Shown: one piece after another, positions 17,330-27,189 of the stretch
Layout of the letters: every line of letters starts with the position of its first letter
Position numbering within the stretch: position 1 is the first letter of the stretch
Source: Bacteroidia bacterium
Lineage (GTDB): Bacteria > Bacteroidota > Bacteroidia > J057 > JANWXU01
DNA: 58,988 nt
NCBI GenBank assembly: GCA_025057395.1
Contig: JANWXU010000009.1
Coordinates: 1-58,988 of the forward strand
Direction of reading: 5' to 3'
The notes under the pieces: generated by a model
Database searches by the model: none
Told to the model about the DNA's origin: nothing
Seen by the model: the letters and a program-made list of their open reading frames with translations, nothing else
Position numbers and translations under genes: made by a program

Positions 17330-18388
17330 GTGTTAAAATTTATAATAAAGCGAGTTCTTTTATTACTTCCTACTCTCTGGGGGGTTGTTACTTTGCTTTT
17401 TATCATTTTTGCATTGCTAGGAGATCCTAGTCGAATGCTTGTTGGCCAAAGAGTAGATGCCCAAACATTAGCAAGCATAAGAAAAGAATTAGGGCTGGAT
17501 AAACCTCTTTGGATCCAGTATTTTCTTTATTTAAAGGATTTAAGCCCTGTAGATTATTTAGATGCTTTTCAATTACAATCAGGTGTATATTATTATTGGG
17601 CGCCCCTAGGAACAAGCCCAAAAGGAGCCTGGGTGATTAAATTACCCTATCTAAGGCGTTCTTACCAAAACGGAAAGAGTGTGGCTTCTCTGTATTTGGA
17701 GCATTTGCCAGCTACCCTTTTGCTGAGCTTTAGTAGTTTAATTTTAGCCGCTCTTGTAGCTGTTCCTATGGGCTTGTTAGCTGCTTACTACCGATTTTCT
17801 TTTTTAGATTATTTTCTAAGTATTGGAGCTGTTATAGGGGTCTCTACTCCTTCTTTTTTTGCTGCTATTTTCTTTTTATGGTTTTTTGCTATTTATGCTC
17901 ACTCATGGACGGGGCTCAATGTTTGTGGTTATATTAAAAGTGAATCTATATGGGGCAATAGTATTGTTTGGCATTGGCAGAATTTAATTTTGCCGACTCT
18001 TACCTTAGGCCTTCGTCCTATGGCTATTCTTTTTCAGTTGATGCGAGGGGCAGCTACCCAAGTTTTGCAGCAAGACTACATTCGAACTGCAAGGTCCAAG
18101 GGTATTCGAGAAGTATTTGTGATGCTACGCCATGTATTTCCTAATGCTTTTAGTCCTGTTTTTACAGCCCTTTCTGGCTGGTTGGCAGCCCTCCTTTCAG
18201 GCTCTTTCTTTGTTGAATATATATTTGGTTGGCCGGGCATAGGCAAATGGACTGTAGATGCTTTACACGCTAATGATTACCCTATAGTATTAGGCAGCTG
18301 TATTTTTACTGCTTTTCTTTTTATGATTATTACATGTATAAATGATTTATTTCTTGCTTATATAGACCCTAGAATTCGACTTCTATGA
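17330..18388 (+). CDS. DppB/OppB-type ABC transporter permease
   Basis: This 352-residue inner-membrane permease begins with GTG at 17330, preceded by AGGGGG. The family N-terminus RVLLLLPTLWGVVTLLFII and motif LGLDKPLWIQY are present. The cytoplasmic EAA-type loop reads DYIRTARSKGIREVFVMLRH (about 245-264), which docks the ATPase. Six membrane helices are expected. The family imports di- or oligopeptides, or nickel. The second permease, the ATPases and the binding protein are not adjacent, so the rest of the transporter must be encoded elsewhere. Confidence 0.9.
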   Translation: MLKFIIKRVLLLLPTLWGVVTLLFIIFALLGDPSRMLVGQRVDAQTLASIRKELGLDKPLWIQYFLYLKDLSPVDYLDAFQLQSGVYYYWAPLGTSPKGAWVIKLPYLRRSYQNGKSVASLYLEHLPATLLLSFSSLILAALVAVPMGLLAAYYRFSFLDYFLSIGAVIGVSTPSFFAAIFFLWFFAIYAHSWTGLNVCGYIKSESIWGNSIVWHWQNLILPTLTLGLRPMAILFQLMRGAATQVLQQDYIRTARSKGIREVFVMLRHVFPNAFSPVFTALSGWLAALLSGSFFVEYIFGWPGIGKWTVDALHANDYPIVLGSCIFTAFLFMIITCINDLFLAYIDPRIRLL

Positions 18389-18574
18389 AAAAATAGAACT
18401 TACATAGAATCATTCAAGTATATTTTTTAAATTTGAATTAAAGCTAGTAAGTAATTACGTAATAACACGTATTTTTCAATTAAATTTTTATAATTTGAAA
18501 ATAATCCTCATTTTAGCCTACCAAGTAATCGAAGTCTTTTGGAAAATATTCGTTTAGTTAGAAGCTAGCAAAGC

Positions 18575-20845
18575 ATGTTTAATAGCAATAAATATAGACA
18601 TACTATTAGCATAGGCATATGCGTAATATTTTGGCTTATACTTTACTCCTTGCCACCAGGAGTAGCGCAGGTAGACTCTTTAAAAAGAAAAGGAATTTTT
18701 GTTTTTTCAGTAGAAGATGTACTAAATCTACCTGTAGAGGTTTCTGAACCTATTGTCGTAACAGCCTCTCGCCTTGCCCAAAAACAATCTGAAGCTCCTG
18801 CCAATATTTACATTATCACTGCAGAGCAAATTCGCAATCGTGGCTATTTTAATTTATTAGACATTCTAGGGGATATAGTAGAATATAAAACTGAGCAGTA
18901 TGGCAATTCTACAAACTTTAATGATATTACTACTCGTGGTATTAGGGGGCAGCTAATGTTTATTATCTTACTCAATGGTATAAGAATTTCTTCTCCCACT
19001 AATGAAAATTTACCTATTGTAGAAAATTTTCCAATTCGTTCTGCTAAGCAAATTGAAATTGTTACTTCTCCGGCTTCTTCAGTGTATGGAGCTGATGCGA
19101 TTGCAGGAGTTATAAACATTATTACTTACAAACCCGAAGAATTAAATAGTTTACAGGCTACTATATATGGCGGGTTGTATAACCAATGGGGTGGAAATAT
19201 TATGGCAGGAAAGAAATGGGGGAATTTAGGCATATTTCTAAGTGGACACTACCACTATGATGAATTACCCAATTTTAGTAAATTTTATCCAGATAGGTAT
19301 CAAGGCTTAGAGTCATTAAAGACAGGTTCTTTTTATACCGCTTTTGGCCCAATGACTCCTCGAACCCCTGTATCGCCCGAATATGGTCATCTTCTTGCTG
19401 CCTACAACCTGCAGGGTATAGTTACTTATGGCGATATAAGTCTCACTATTCACCGTAATTATACTCGTTTCCCTAGCTCTATTTACTATACTCCCAACAA
19501 TGCTGTTTACAACTCTAATGCTTTTATTGCACCTAGTGTAACTATGGGGAGTATGGCTTTCACCCGAAATTTTGGAAGGCTTTATAATTTCACTAATCTT
19601 ACCTACAGTGAATATTACATATCCCCATACTCCAATTATAGAAATTTATATAGTGGTATGGAGCCAGGATATAAGTTTGGGATGGGAAATATGTTTCAGC
19701 TAGAGCAACAAAATGCATATAATTTTAGTAGTCGTATTAGTTTGGGTTGGGGGTTTAGTTTTCAAAATTTTTTTGCTATGCCGCGCGGAGACGATTTGGA
19801 TAGAGTAATTGACCCTAATAAGTCTATACAAGCCAACATTAATGGAACGCCATTTCCTGCTACTTTTTATACGATGAGGTATTCAAATACAGGGGCCTAT
19901 ACTCAAATAATATATAAACCATTTTCCAAGTGGGTATTAACTGCAGGGGCGCGTTTTGATTATAATACTCGTTACCGGTCGTTGTTTAACCCAAGAGTAG
20001 GAATGGTATATTTGCCATCCAAAAATACTAATCTCAAGCTATTCTATGGAGCTGCTTTTTTGGCACCCCCACCTTGGCGAGTTTTTGAGCATTATGGAAC
20101 CTTTTTCCCTATTGATGATAGTGCAAAAGTATGGAAATCGGCATTTTGGCAGCTTCCTAATACTAATCTAGGTCCTGTTACGGCCCATTGTGTTGACTTT
20201 ATTGTGAAACAGAAATTAAGTGACCTTAATATTTATTTTTCTGTTTATCACATCTGGCTTGCAAATTTATTTTTTCGAGTTTCCGATGCAGAGTATACCC
20301 AAATTTATAATGGGCAGTATCAGGGCAAGCCAGTAGATTATATTCAGGTGAATATTAACGGAGGTGAGCAAAGAAATTACGGGGGTACTTTAGGAATAGA
20401 GTGGCAAAAAAAATTAGTTCGTAAAAATGAACTTCGATTGAGTAGTGCTTTAGGCTACGTAGAAGGACAGCAGATTTTTGATGGTACTATTATTGAAATC
20501 CCCTATATCTCTACTTTGCAGTATCGGGCGATAGCAGAGTGGTTTTCACCAAAATTCAGTGTGGTAGCTAGAGTCATCGCAATGAATGCGCAGAGGACAG
20601 TGGCCACTACGGATAAAGGAGATAGGCATCTTACCCTGCCAGGGTATTGGGTTTTACATTTAAGTGCGGGTTATCAAATATTTCCATATTTGCGCTTAGG
20701 GGTACATCTGGTGAATGTAACTGATCAGCGATATTATAATGTACAAGAAGAAGCGTTGGTGGATAGATCCACTCATTTAGGAATGCCCCAAAATCCTTTT
20801 CGTATTGTATTTTCAGTAGATTACAATTTTAACTTAAAGAAATAG
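18575..20845 (+). CDS. TonB-dependent outer-membrane receptor
   Basis: This 756-residue protein has a signal peptide (1 to about 31, ending GVAQ). A plug domain follows at about 55-180, with EPIVVTASRLAQKQSEAPAN, the RGIRGQ motif and PASSVYGADAIAGVINIITY. The rest is a 22-strand beta-barrel. There is no carboxypeptidase-like N-terminal extension and no SusD partner, so it is more like a vitamin B12, siderophore or metal receptor than a glycan (SusC) receptor. The substrate is unknown. It starts 186 nt after the permease gene; the sensor kinase gene starts 37 nt after its stop. Confidence 0.93.
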   Translation: MFNSNKYRHTISIGICVIFWLILYSLPPGVAQVDSLKRKGIFVFSVEDVLNLPVEVSEPIVVTASRLAQKQSEAPANIYIITAEQIRNRGYFNLLDILGDIVEYKTEQYGNSTNFNDITTRGIRGQLMFIILLNGIRISSPTNENLPIVENFPIRSAKQIEIVTSPASSVYGADAIAGVINIITYKPEELNSLQATIYGGLYNQWGGNIMAGKKWGNLGIFLSGHYHYDELPNFSKFYPDRYQGLESLKTGSFYTAFGPMTPRTPVSPEYGHLLAAYNLQGIVTYGDISLTIHRNYTRFPSSIYYTPNNAVYNSNAFIAPSVTMGSMAFTRNFGRLYNFTNLTYSEYYISPYSNYRNLYSGMEPGYKFGMGNMFQLEQQNAYNFSSRISLGWGFSFQNFFAMPRGDDLDRVIDPNKSIQANINGTPFPATFYTMRYSNTGAYTQIIYKPFSKWVLTAGARFDYNTRYRSLFNPRVGMVYLPSKNTNLKLFYGAAFLAPPPWRVFEHYGTFFPIDDSAKVWKSAFWQLPNTNLGPVTAHCVDFIVKQKLSDLNIYFSVYHIWLANLFFRVSDAEYTQIYNGQYQGKPVDYIQVNINGGEQRNYGGTLGIEWQKKLVRKNELRLSSALGYVEGQQIFDGTIIEIPYISTLQYRAIAEWFSPKFSVVARVIAMNAQRTVATTDKGDRHLTLPGYWVLHLSAGYQIFPYLRLGVHLVNVTDQRYYNVQEEALVDRSTHLGMPQNPFRIVFSVDYNFNLKK

Positions 20846-20882
20846 TTTGCTAGCTTCTTTTAGTTTAATACAGTGCTCAACA

Positions 20883-23800
20883 ATGAAAAAAAAGTTTTTG
20901 CGTAAAATTGGTATTATTGTAGGGTTTTCTGTAGCAACTTATACTTCTTCTTATGCCCAGAATGTAAATCAGCTTATTTCCCGTTTAGCTACTGAAAAAA
21001 ATGATTCTGTTCAAGTGCATCTTATGCTTCAAATAGCTACTCTTGAAGTAAATGCTAAAAACTGGGAAAAGGCACGTACTTATGCAGAAAATGCTTTGGA
21101 GCTTTCTACTAAAATTACTTATGGAAGAGGACGTGGCGAAGCTCTTTTGCAGCTAGGAGAAATACATAAAAAAACAGGCAAACTTAATTCTGCCATTAAT
21201 TATTACTTGCAGGCTTTACTTACTTATGAAATTATTGGGGATAGAAATAAGCTTATTTTTACCTATAACGAATTAGGCTCTATTTATCAGCAATCTTTCC
21301 TTTATGAAAAAGCAGTAGATTACTATACCAAAGCGCTAGAACTGGAGAGAAAGCAACAAAATAAAGGAGGGCAGGTAATATTTCTCTCTCGTATAGCCCA
21401 ATGTTACTTAGAGGCGGGGAAATATAATGAAGCTTATAACTACTTTAATCAAGCTTTAGCTTTGCAGAAGAAAGAGGGTTCTGTGGCAGAACAAATAGCT
21501 ATTTACAAGAATATGGCTATTGCAGCAACCCTAGCACAAAAATATTCCGATGCACTTGAAGCAAACCTAGCTCTATTGAGTTTGTATGAAAGCCAAAAAG
21601 ATATAGAAAACCAGACTTATACTTTAAATAATATAGGCTTTGTTTACCAAAAAATGGGTAATGATGCTAGAGCAGTAGAGTACTTTAATAAAGCTTTTGC
21701 TCTTAATAAGCAACTTTTGACCCAGAACATTGGAAATCGTTCGAATGCTTCAGCACTGCTCATCAATATGGGGTTTATAAGTACCTACCTTAAGGATTAT
21801 ACTAAAGCAATAGATTATTACCGCGAAGCTCTTGCAATTGAAGAAAAAGAAAAGGATAGCGACGGTATAGCCCGAGTCTCTAACTATTTGGCAGTGACTT
21901 ATTTTGTAGGAGGTTTAGGAATTAATGAATGTATTGAGTACGCTACTAATGCAGCTAAAATTGCAGAGTCTATTGGAGCTAATGATATTCTTTTACAGAG
22001 TTATAAAATTCTTTCCGAAGCATATAACAAAAATAACGACCCGCAACAAGCTCAAAAATACTTTAAATTATATAGTAATTTAAAGCAAGAACTAGATAAA
22101 AGAGAACTAGCTCAGAGGGAATCTTTAGTACAAAGTCAAATAGAAATAGAAAAGAGGGAAAATGAGCTTCGACTCTTAATTGCAGAAAAGGAAAAGCAAG
22201 AGCTTGCGTTAAATAAGTCTATTCTGGAAGCAGAAAAGAGAGAAAAGGAGCTTGCTCTCAAACAAAAAGAATTAGCTTTGCTCAAGCAAAAGCAGGAGCT
22301 ACAGGAACAAACTTTGCGTAATCAACAGCTAGAAAAGGAGAGGGTAGAGCAGGCTCTTCGTTTGGCAAAGGAGCAGCTTATTACGGATAGAAAAAATAAA
22401 GAAATTTTAGAGCTACAAAAAAATCAAAAAATTCAGGAGCTAGCTCTTAAGCAGCAGGAATTAGAAAAGAATGAGAAAGAAAAAACTATTCGCTTATTGC
22501 AGGCAGACCAGGCGATAAAAGAGCAAAGATTGCAGGAAGAAAAAAGAGCAAAAAACTATTTGATAGGTATTGTTTCTTTAGTAGGACTTTCATTTGCTAC
22601 TTTTTTGTATGGGTATATTCAAAAGCAAAAGGCTGCCAAAATTTTAGCTAGGCAAAAAAGAGAAATTGAAGAAGCAAATCAAAAACTTCAACAGGTAAAT
22701 GAGCTTATACAAGAGCAAAATAATTTATTAATTGCCAGCGAGGAAGAACTTCGAAGTAATCAAGAGGAGCTTCAAGCTGTGAATGAAAATTTAGTAAATA
22801 CCCAAAAAGAACTTGTTGCTAAAAATGAATTTTTAGAAAAGGCTCTTCATGAATTAGAAGAATCTAAAAAACAAATTGAAGCGCAGCAAGCGCAGTTAGT
22901 GCAATCAGAAAAAATGGCTGCCTTGGGCCAACTAATAGCAGGAATTGCCCATGAGGTAAATACGCCCCTAGGAGCAATTCAAGCATCAGTAGGTACCATA
23001 GAGCGTGCCTTGAACAACACCATTCACAAGCTTCCTAAGCTATTAAAGCAGCTCACGCCGGCAGAAGAAGAATGTTTTTTTGACCTTTTAGAAAGAGCTT
23101 TGCATAGCAAACCTGAGATTTCTTCTCGCGAAGAACGAAAAAAGAAAAAAGCTTTGATTGAAGAATTAGAAACAGCTCAAGTTCCACAGGCTTCGGCAAT
23201 TGCAGATAGCTTGTGTGACATGGGAATCTATGAAAATGTAGCAGCTTATTATCCTCTTTTTTATCATGATAATGTTCTCGAAACATTAAGTGTTGCTAAC
23301 TATATAGCATCGCAGAAAAGAAATAGTCAAACTATTAAGATAGCAGTAGAAAAAGCTTCTAGAATTGTATTCGCTCTTAAAAACTATGCGCGTTTTGACC
23401 ATAGTAATGAACCCGTGCAAGCAAGTATTATTGATACCCTAGAGACAGTGCTTACCCTCTATCATAATCAGCTTAAGCGGGGTGTTGAGGTAATTAAAAA
23501 CTACCAAGAAATTCCACCTATAGAGTGCTTTCCAGACGAATTAAATCAAGTGTGGACTAATATAATTCACAATGCTGCTCAAGCTATGGATTATAACGGT
23601 AAATTAGAAATTACAGTAGAGGCAACGGAAGAATATGCTTTAGTGCATATTACCGATACTGGAAAAGGAATTGCTCCAGAAATTCAGCACCGGATTTTTG
23701 ATGCTTTTTTTACTACAAAAGCTGCAGGTGAAGGAAGTGGCCTTGGGCTAAGTATTGTGAAAAAAATTATACAAAAGCACCAAGGAGATATTTGGTTTGA

Positions 23801-23885
23801 AAGTGTACCAGGCAAAACTACTTTTACTGTTAAGTTGCCCTTTGTACTTAGAAAACAGCAGGAGCCAGAAAAACAACTTTCTTAG
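20883..23885 (+). CDS. TPR-containing sensor histidine kinase
   Basis: From the ATG at 20883 the protein has exactly 1,000 residues. A signal-like segment (about 1-25, ending SYAQ) leads to about eight periplasmic TPR repeats (about 30-400). A long Gln/Glu/Lys coiled coil follows, then one membrane helix near 560 (NYLIGIVSLVGLSFATFLYGY) and another coiled coil. The kinase core shows the H-box ALGQLIAGIAHEVNTPLGAI with the phospho-acceptor His, an insertion of about 120 residues before the X-region, then the N-box NIIHNAAQAM and G-boxes DTGKGIAPE and GEGSGLGLSI. The insertion is typical of a Cytophagales kinase subgroup. The frame is open upstream to a TTG at 20847, but the ATG gives a clean signal peptide. 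The receiver gene at 24005 is the probable partner. Confidence 0.93.
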   Translation: MKKKFLRKIGIIVGFSVATYTSSYAQNVNQLISRLATEKNDSVQVHLMLQIATLEVNAKNWEKARTYAENALELSTKITYGRGRGEALLQLGEIHKKTGKLNSAINYYLQALLTYEIIGDRNKLIFTYNELGSIYQQSFLYEKAVDYYTKALELERKQQNKGGQVIFLSRIAQCYLEAGKYNEAYNYFNQALALQKKEGSVAEQIAIYKNMAIAATLAQKYSDALEANLALLSLYESQKDIENQTYTLNNIGFVYQKMGNDARAVEYFNKAFALNKQLLTQNIGNRSNASALLINMGFISTYLKDYTKAIDYYREALAIEEKEKDSDGIARVSNYLAVTYFVGGLGINECIEYATNAAKIAESIGANDILLQSYKILSEAYNKNNDPQQAQKYFKLYSNLKQELDKRELAQRESLVQSQIEIEKRENELRLLIAEKEKQELALNKSILEAEKREKELALKQKELALLKQKQELQEQTLRNQQLEKERVEQALRLAKEQLITDRKNKEILELQKNQKIQELALKQQELEKNEKEKTIRLLQADQAIKEQRLQEEKRAKNYLIGIVSLVGLSFATFLYGYIQKQKAAKILARQKREIEEANQKLQQVNELIQEQNNLLIASEEELRSNQEELQAVNENLVNTQKELVAKNEFLEKALHELEESKKQIEAQQAQLVQSEKMAALGQLIAGIAHEVNTPLGAIQASVGTIERALNNTIHKLPKLLKQLTPAEEECFFDLLERALHSKPEISSREERKKKKALIEELETAQVPQASAIADSLCDMGIYENVAAYYPLFYHDNVLETLSVANYIASQKRNSQTIKIAVEKASRIVFALKNYARFDHSNEPVQASIIDTLETVLTLYHNQLKRGVEVIKNYQEIPPIECFPDELNQVWTNIIHNAAQAMDYNGKLEITVEATEEYALVHITDTGKGIAPEIQHRIFDAFFTTKAAGEGSGLGLSIVKKIIQKHQGDIWFESVPGKTTFTVKLPFVLRKQQEPEKQLS

Positions 23886-24004
23886 AAAAGATAATTTTTT
23901 AATAAAGTATTTTTGATTCTTCTTAATATGAAGTAAATTGCTATAACTATTGATATTCAAATACTTAAACTTAATTTGATATAATCTTCAATATTTTATA
24001 CACT

Positions 24005-24400
24005 ATGAGCACTAAAAAAGCTATTCTTTGTGTGGATGACGAAAAAATCATATTAGATAGCATTAAAGAGCAACTAAAACCCTATTTAGGTAAGGATTAT
24101 ATTTTAGAATTTTCTGATAACCCACTTGATGCACTGGACATAATTCATGAATTACAGGAAGATGGTATTGAAGTAGGTGTAATTGTTTCAGATTGGCTGA
24201 TGCCGGAGATGAAGGGAGATGAATTTTTAATAAAGGTGCATCAAGAAAATCCCTCGATTATAAAAGTAATGCTTACAGGGCAGGCAGACGCTTCAGCTAT
24301 TGAAAGAGTAAAGAAAGAAGCTAATTTATATCGCCTACTTCTAAAACCATGGAAGGAAAGTGATTTGGTAGATACCATTAAGAAAGGTTTAGCCTCTTAA
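24005..24400 (+). CDS. Single-domain response regulator
   Basis: This 131-residue CheY-like receiver has the acidic pair CVDDEK (about 10-15), the phospho-acceptor in VSDWLMPEMKGDEFL (Asp near 62), the switch Thr in MLTGQA, and the lysine in LLKPWKESD. There is no output domain. It lies 119 nt behind the TPR sensor kinase and probably receives its phosphate. The DW-[LM]-MP and KPW signatures are shared with the receiver at 57879-58286, so the two belong to the same subfamily. Confidence 0.93.
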   Translation: MSTKKAILCVDDEKIILDSIKEQLKPYLGKDYILEFSDNPLDALDIIHELQEDGIEVGVIVSDWLMPEMKGDEFLIKVHQENPSIIKVMLTGQADASAIERVKKEANLYRLLLKPWKESDLVDTIKKGLAS

Positions 24401-24423
24401 GAGGTTAGCTTGAATGAAAATTT

Positions 24424-24453
24424 TTTGAATTTGGCAATTTTATTATATCTTTG
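24424..24453 (+). promoter_or_regulatory. Promoter of the tRNA-Pro gene
   Basis: TTTG (24424-24427) and TATCTTTG (24446-24453) are 18 nt apart and match the Bacteroidetes consensus. Transcription would start near 24460, about 30 nt before the mature tRNA. Confidence 0.65.
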
Positions 24454-24488
24454 TACATCCTTGCACTTACAAATTCAAAAGTAATGTT

Positions 24489-24562
<74 letters not shown>

Positions 24563-24576
24563 CAAAATTCCAAAGG

Positions 24577-24617
24577 CTACCTCTGAGTGTACCTATGTGC
24601 TTAGGGGTAGTTTTTTT
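24577..24617 (+). terminator. Terminator after tRNA-Pro
   Basis: CTACCTCTGAG (24577-24587) pairs over 11 positions (two G-U pairs) with CTTAGGGGTAG (24600-24610). Seven T residues follow directly. Confidence 0.88.
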
Positions 24618-24740
24618 ATCTTGTATTTATATTTTATGCTTATACTTAGGTTTTCAAAAATGGTAATAGTATTTTATTTTAATATTTGCATTGTCAAATA
24701 ATTATTTGTATATTGCTCTAAATGAAATATAAATATAAGC

Positions 24741-24989
24741 ATGGTAGGAACAGCAAAAGTATTAATAGATTCTATTATTTTTAATCGTGCTAAGGGTGAC
24801 GATATGGTTGCAGCAATGATAAGAACCAAACTTGCATTGAAGGGAATTAATTGTACTAAATATAAGGGGGACACGCCAGATGATCCTAAAATTATTGAAA
24901 GATTATTAGCGATTGCTCGTGATTTTGGTATTGCAGAACCTGTAATGAAGCAATATGAAAGCTATCGTCGCCGTATCCAAGCACAATAG
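24741..24989 (+). CDS. Small conserved-looking protein upstream of FIST gene
   Basis: This 82-residue, basic, soluble protein reads as real because it is compact and fits closely to the next gene. It contains GDDMVAAMIRTKLALKGI and PKIIERLLAIARDFGI, suggesting a helical fold. The family is not recognised with certainty. The last 35 nt overlap the start of the FIST gene in another frame, so the two products are probably made together. A role as accessory protein to the FIST sensor is inference. Confidence 0.6.
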   Translation: MVGTAKVLIDSIIFNRAKGDDMVAAMIRTKLALKGINCTKYKGDTPDDPKIIERLLAIARDFGIAEPVMKQYESYRRRIQAQ

Positions 24990-26067
24990 TCCGGTAGAGG
25001 CGGCTAGTGAAATTGCTAAAGGACTAGCTCTAGCTACTGAACCATTAGCGCTGGTGGTAGTCTTTGCTTCATCGGCATACGATCCGAATACTTTAGCTAC
25101 AGAGTTAGGTAAACAAATTACGGTTCCTTTTATAGGTTGCACTACTGCTGGAGAATTTGCAAGTGGTATTGTTTTGAAAAATGGTATAGTAGCGCTAGGA
25201 CTTTTTTCAAGCCTTATTCGAAAAGTATCGATAGCAGCAGTAGAGAATTTATCTTCGGGTATAGAATTAGCCCAGCCACTAGAGGTTTTAGCTGCACCCT
25301 TTGGTAAACCGCTTTCCGAACTTGATGTAAGAAAACACGTAGGCTTAGTTTTTGTAGACGGCTTGAGCAAAGCAGAAGAGAAATTAATGGAAAAGTTAGG
25401 GGATAGCACGGATATTATTTTTGTAGGAGGTTCTGCGGGTGATGACTTGAAATTTCAAGCTACATATGTATTTGCTAATGGTAAAGCCTACACCAATGCA
25501 GCAGTATTAGCTCTTTTAGAGCCCGCTGTACCCTATAAGATTGTAAAAACACAAAGCTTTAGGGTTTTAAATCAAAAGTTAGTTGCCACAAAAGTAAATG
25601 AAAAAGAAAGGGAGGTGCTAGAATTTAATGGTTTGCCGGCAGCAAAAGCCTATGCTCAGGCACTAGGTACTACTGAGGAGCAACTACCTAATTTTTTTAT
25701 GCAAAATCCGGTAGGTCTAATTGCTGATACTGAACCTTTTGTTAGAAGCCCTCAGCAGGTGAAAAGTAATAGTGTGATATTTTATTGTAATGTACTAGAG
25801 GGGATGGAGTTAGCCCTTTTAGATTCTACTGATATTGTCAAAGATACACATCAGGCTCTTCAACAGGTAGAAAAAGAACTAGGTTCTATTTCTGCAATCC
25901 TCAACTTTCACTGCATTTTACGTACTCTACAGCTCATGCAAACGCCTGGCAAACTGGAGGAATATGCCCAGCTTTTCAAGGCCTACCCTAGTATAGGCTT
26001 TAGTACCTATGGCGAGCAATATCTAGGCCATATTAACCAAACTTCTACTATGTTAGTTTTTGCTTAA
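24955..26067 (+). CDS. FIST-domain sensory protein
   Basis: This 370-residue cytoplasmic protein carries the FIST N domain (about 25-220) and the FIST C domain (about 225-360). Visible signs are PFIGCTTAGEFASG, FVGGSAGDD near residue 155, VGLIADTEPFVRSP, and the late segment NFHCILRTLQLM with its conserved cysteine, followed by GFSTYGEQY. FIST domains are thought to bind small ligands such as amino acids and often work with kinases, phosphatases or cyclases. No output domain is fused here. The start ATG at 24955 lies inside the preceding gene. Confidence 0.9.
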   Translation: MKAIVAVSKHNSPVEAASEIAKGLALATEPLALVVVFASSAYDPNTLATELGKQITVPFIGCTTAGEFASGIVLKNGIVALGLFSSLIRKVSIAAVENLSSGIELAQPLEVLAAPFGKPLSELDVRKHVGLVFVDGLSKAEEKLMEKLGDSTDIIFVGGSAGDDLKFQATYVFANGKAYTNAAVLALLEPAVPYKIVKTQSFRVLNQKLVATKVNEKEREVLEFNGLPAAKAYAQALGTTEEQLPNFFMQNPVGLIADTEPFVRSPQQVKSNSVIFYCNVLEGMELALLDSTDIVKDTHQALQQVEKELGSISAILNFHCILRTLQLMQTPGKLEEYAQLFKAYPSIGFSTYGEQYLGHINQTSTMLVFA

Positions 26068-26102
26068 TTGGTAAAGGTTTTTTGTGTGTTGTTATATTAT
26101 AA

Positions 26103-27050
26103 TTATAATAAGGGCAAGTTTACCTTTTTTTGTAAGCGGTAGAAAGTTTGCCAGAATTTATTTATTATTTTTACTTTCAGGGGAGGTGAAAAGATTTTGT
26201 TAAATGTGTAAAGGTCTGCACGTCGGTTAGGGGCTATAATATTAGGGTGATGGGTAATACTAATTTCTTGGGTGGCAACGTTTGCCATGGGGTGTTTGTT
26301 ACCAAAATAGGCAATATTAGTTCCCTCACCATCGAACCCAATATTACTTACTAAATTTACGTTCGGTGTGATAGAAAGTCCATGTTGGCATAAATTGGTA
26401 AAAAACCATTGATAAGACCATGCTGTGCGAATAATGCCCTTATAGCAGAGGTGAAACTTTTTTTTCCAATACTTTTGTTCTCGAAAAGTAGGAAAAAAAT
26501 AACTAAGATAGTTACCTTTTAAAAAAAGGGGCCATTTACCCATGTGAATATCAAAGTATTGCCAAGCTCGGCGCCATGTTGCCCACCCCCATATATGAGG
26601 ATATATTGAAAAATAATAAGCAGCATCTCCCCATTTTTGACCATCTTGCCAGTTATTACCGCCAATGTGCATGATTCGTGTATCGTTTTTGTAGTAATCA
26701 AGCAATGTTTGACAATAATAAAAAAAGCTTAGGTGGGGGAGGCAATCATCTTCCAAAATAATGCCCTGCTCTTCGTAGCTAAAGAACCAGTTTATAGCAC
26801 CGCTGACTCCCAGTTTACATCCCACATTCTCTGGTAGAAAGTTTTTTTTTACTATACACGGCCAATCGACTTGGTCGATAATAGCTCGCGTTGCAGCACA
26901 GGCCTCTTGGTCACCTACTTTATTAGGCCTTGGACCATCGGCACTAACATATAGTTTGGTAGGTTGGATTTCTCGAATGCGTTGAAATACTTGTCTTGTA
27001 GTTTCTGGCCGATTAAATATGATAAATAAGATAGGTGTTTCGAAAGCCAC
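26103..27050 (-). CDS. Glycosyltransferase, family 2-like (GT-A fold)
   Basis: This 315-residue protein begins with TPILFIIFNRPETTRQVF, a nucleotide-sugar binding start typical of a GT-A group related to hemolytic-protein HlpA/GNT-I-like transferases. The acidic metal motif EDDC (about 97-100, in GIILEDDCLPH) replaces the classical DxD. The segment HIWGWATWRRAW is also characteristic. No membrane segment is present. It probably decorates surface polysaccharide or protein. The acceptor and donor are unknown. Confidence 0.83.
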   Translation of the reverse strand: MAFETPILFIIFNRPETTRQVFQRIREIQPTKLYVSADGPRPNKVGDQEACAATRAIIDQVDWPCIVKKNFLPENVGCKLGVSGAINWFFSYEEQGIILEDDCLPHLSFFYYCQTLLDYYKNDTRIMHIGGNNWQDGQKWGDAAYYFSIYPHIWGWATWRRAWQYFDIHMGKWPLFLKGNYLSYFFPTFREQKYWKKKFHLCYKGIIRTAWSYQWFFTNLCQHGLSITPNVNLVSNIGFDGEGTNIAYFGNKHPMANVATQEISITHHPNIIAPNRRADLYTFNKIFSPPLKVKIINKFWQTFYRLQKKVNLPLL

Positions 27051-27189
27051 ACTTTCTTGCTTAATAGCCTCTTCTTAATGGTAAATTTATATAAAAATCT
27101 TAGAAATCAAGAATTGGATTTGAGTGAACTATAAATGGGTATTTCTTGTAGTAAAGAGGAAAGTAAAAAAGTGTAACACAAAGGATTTT

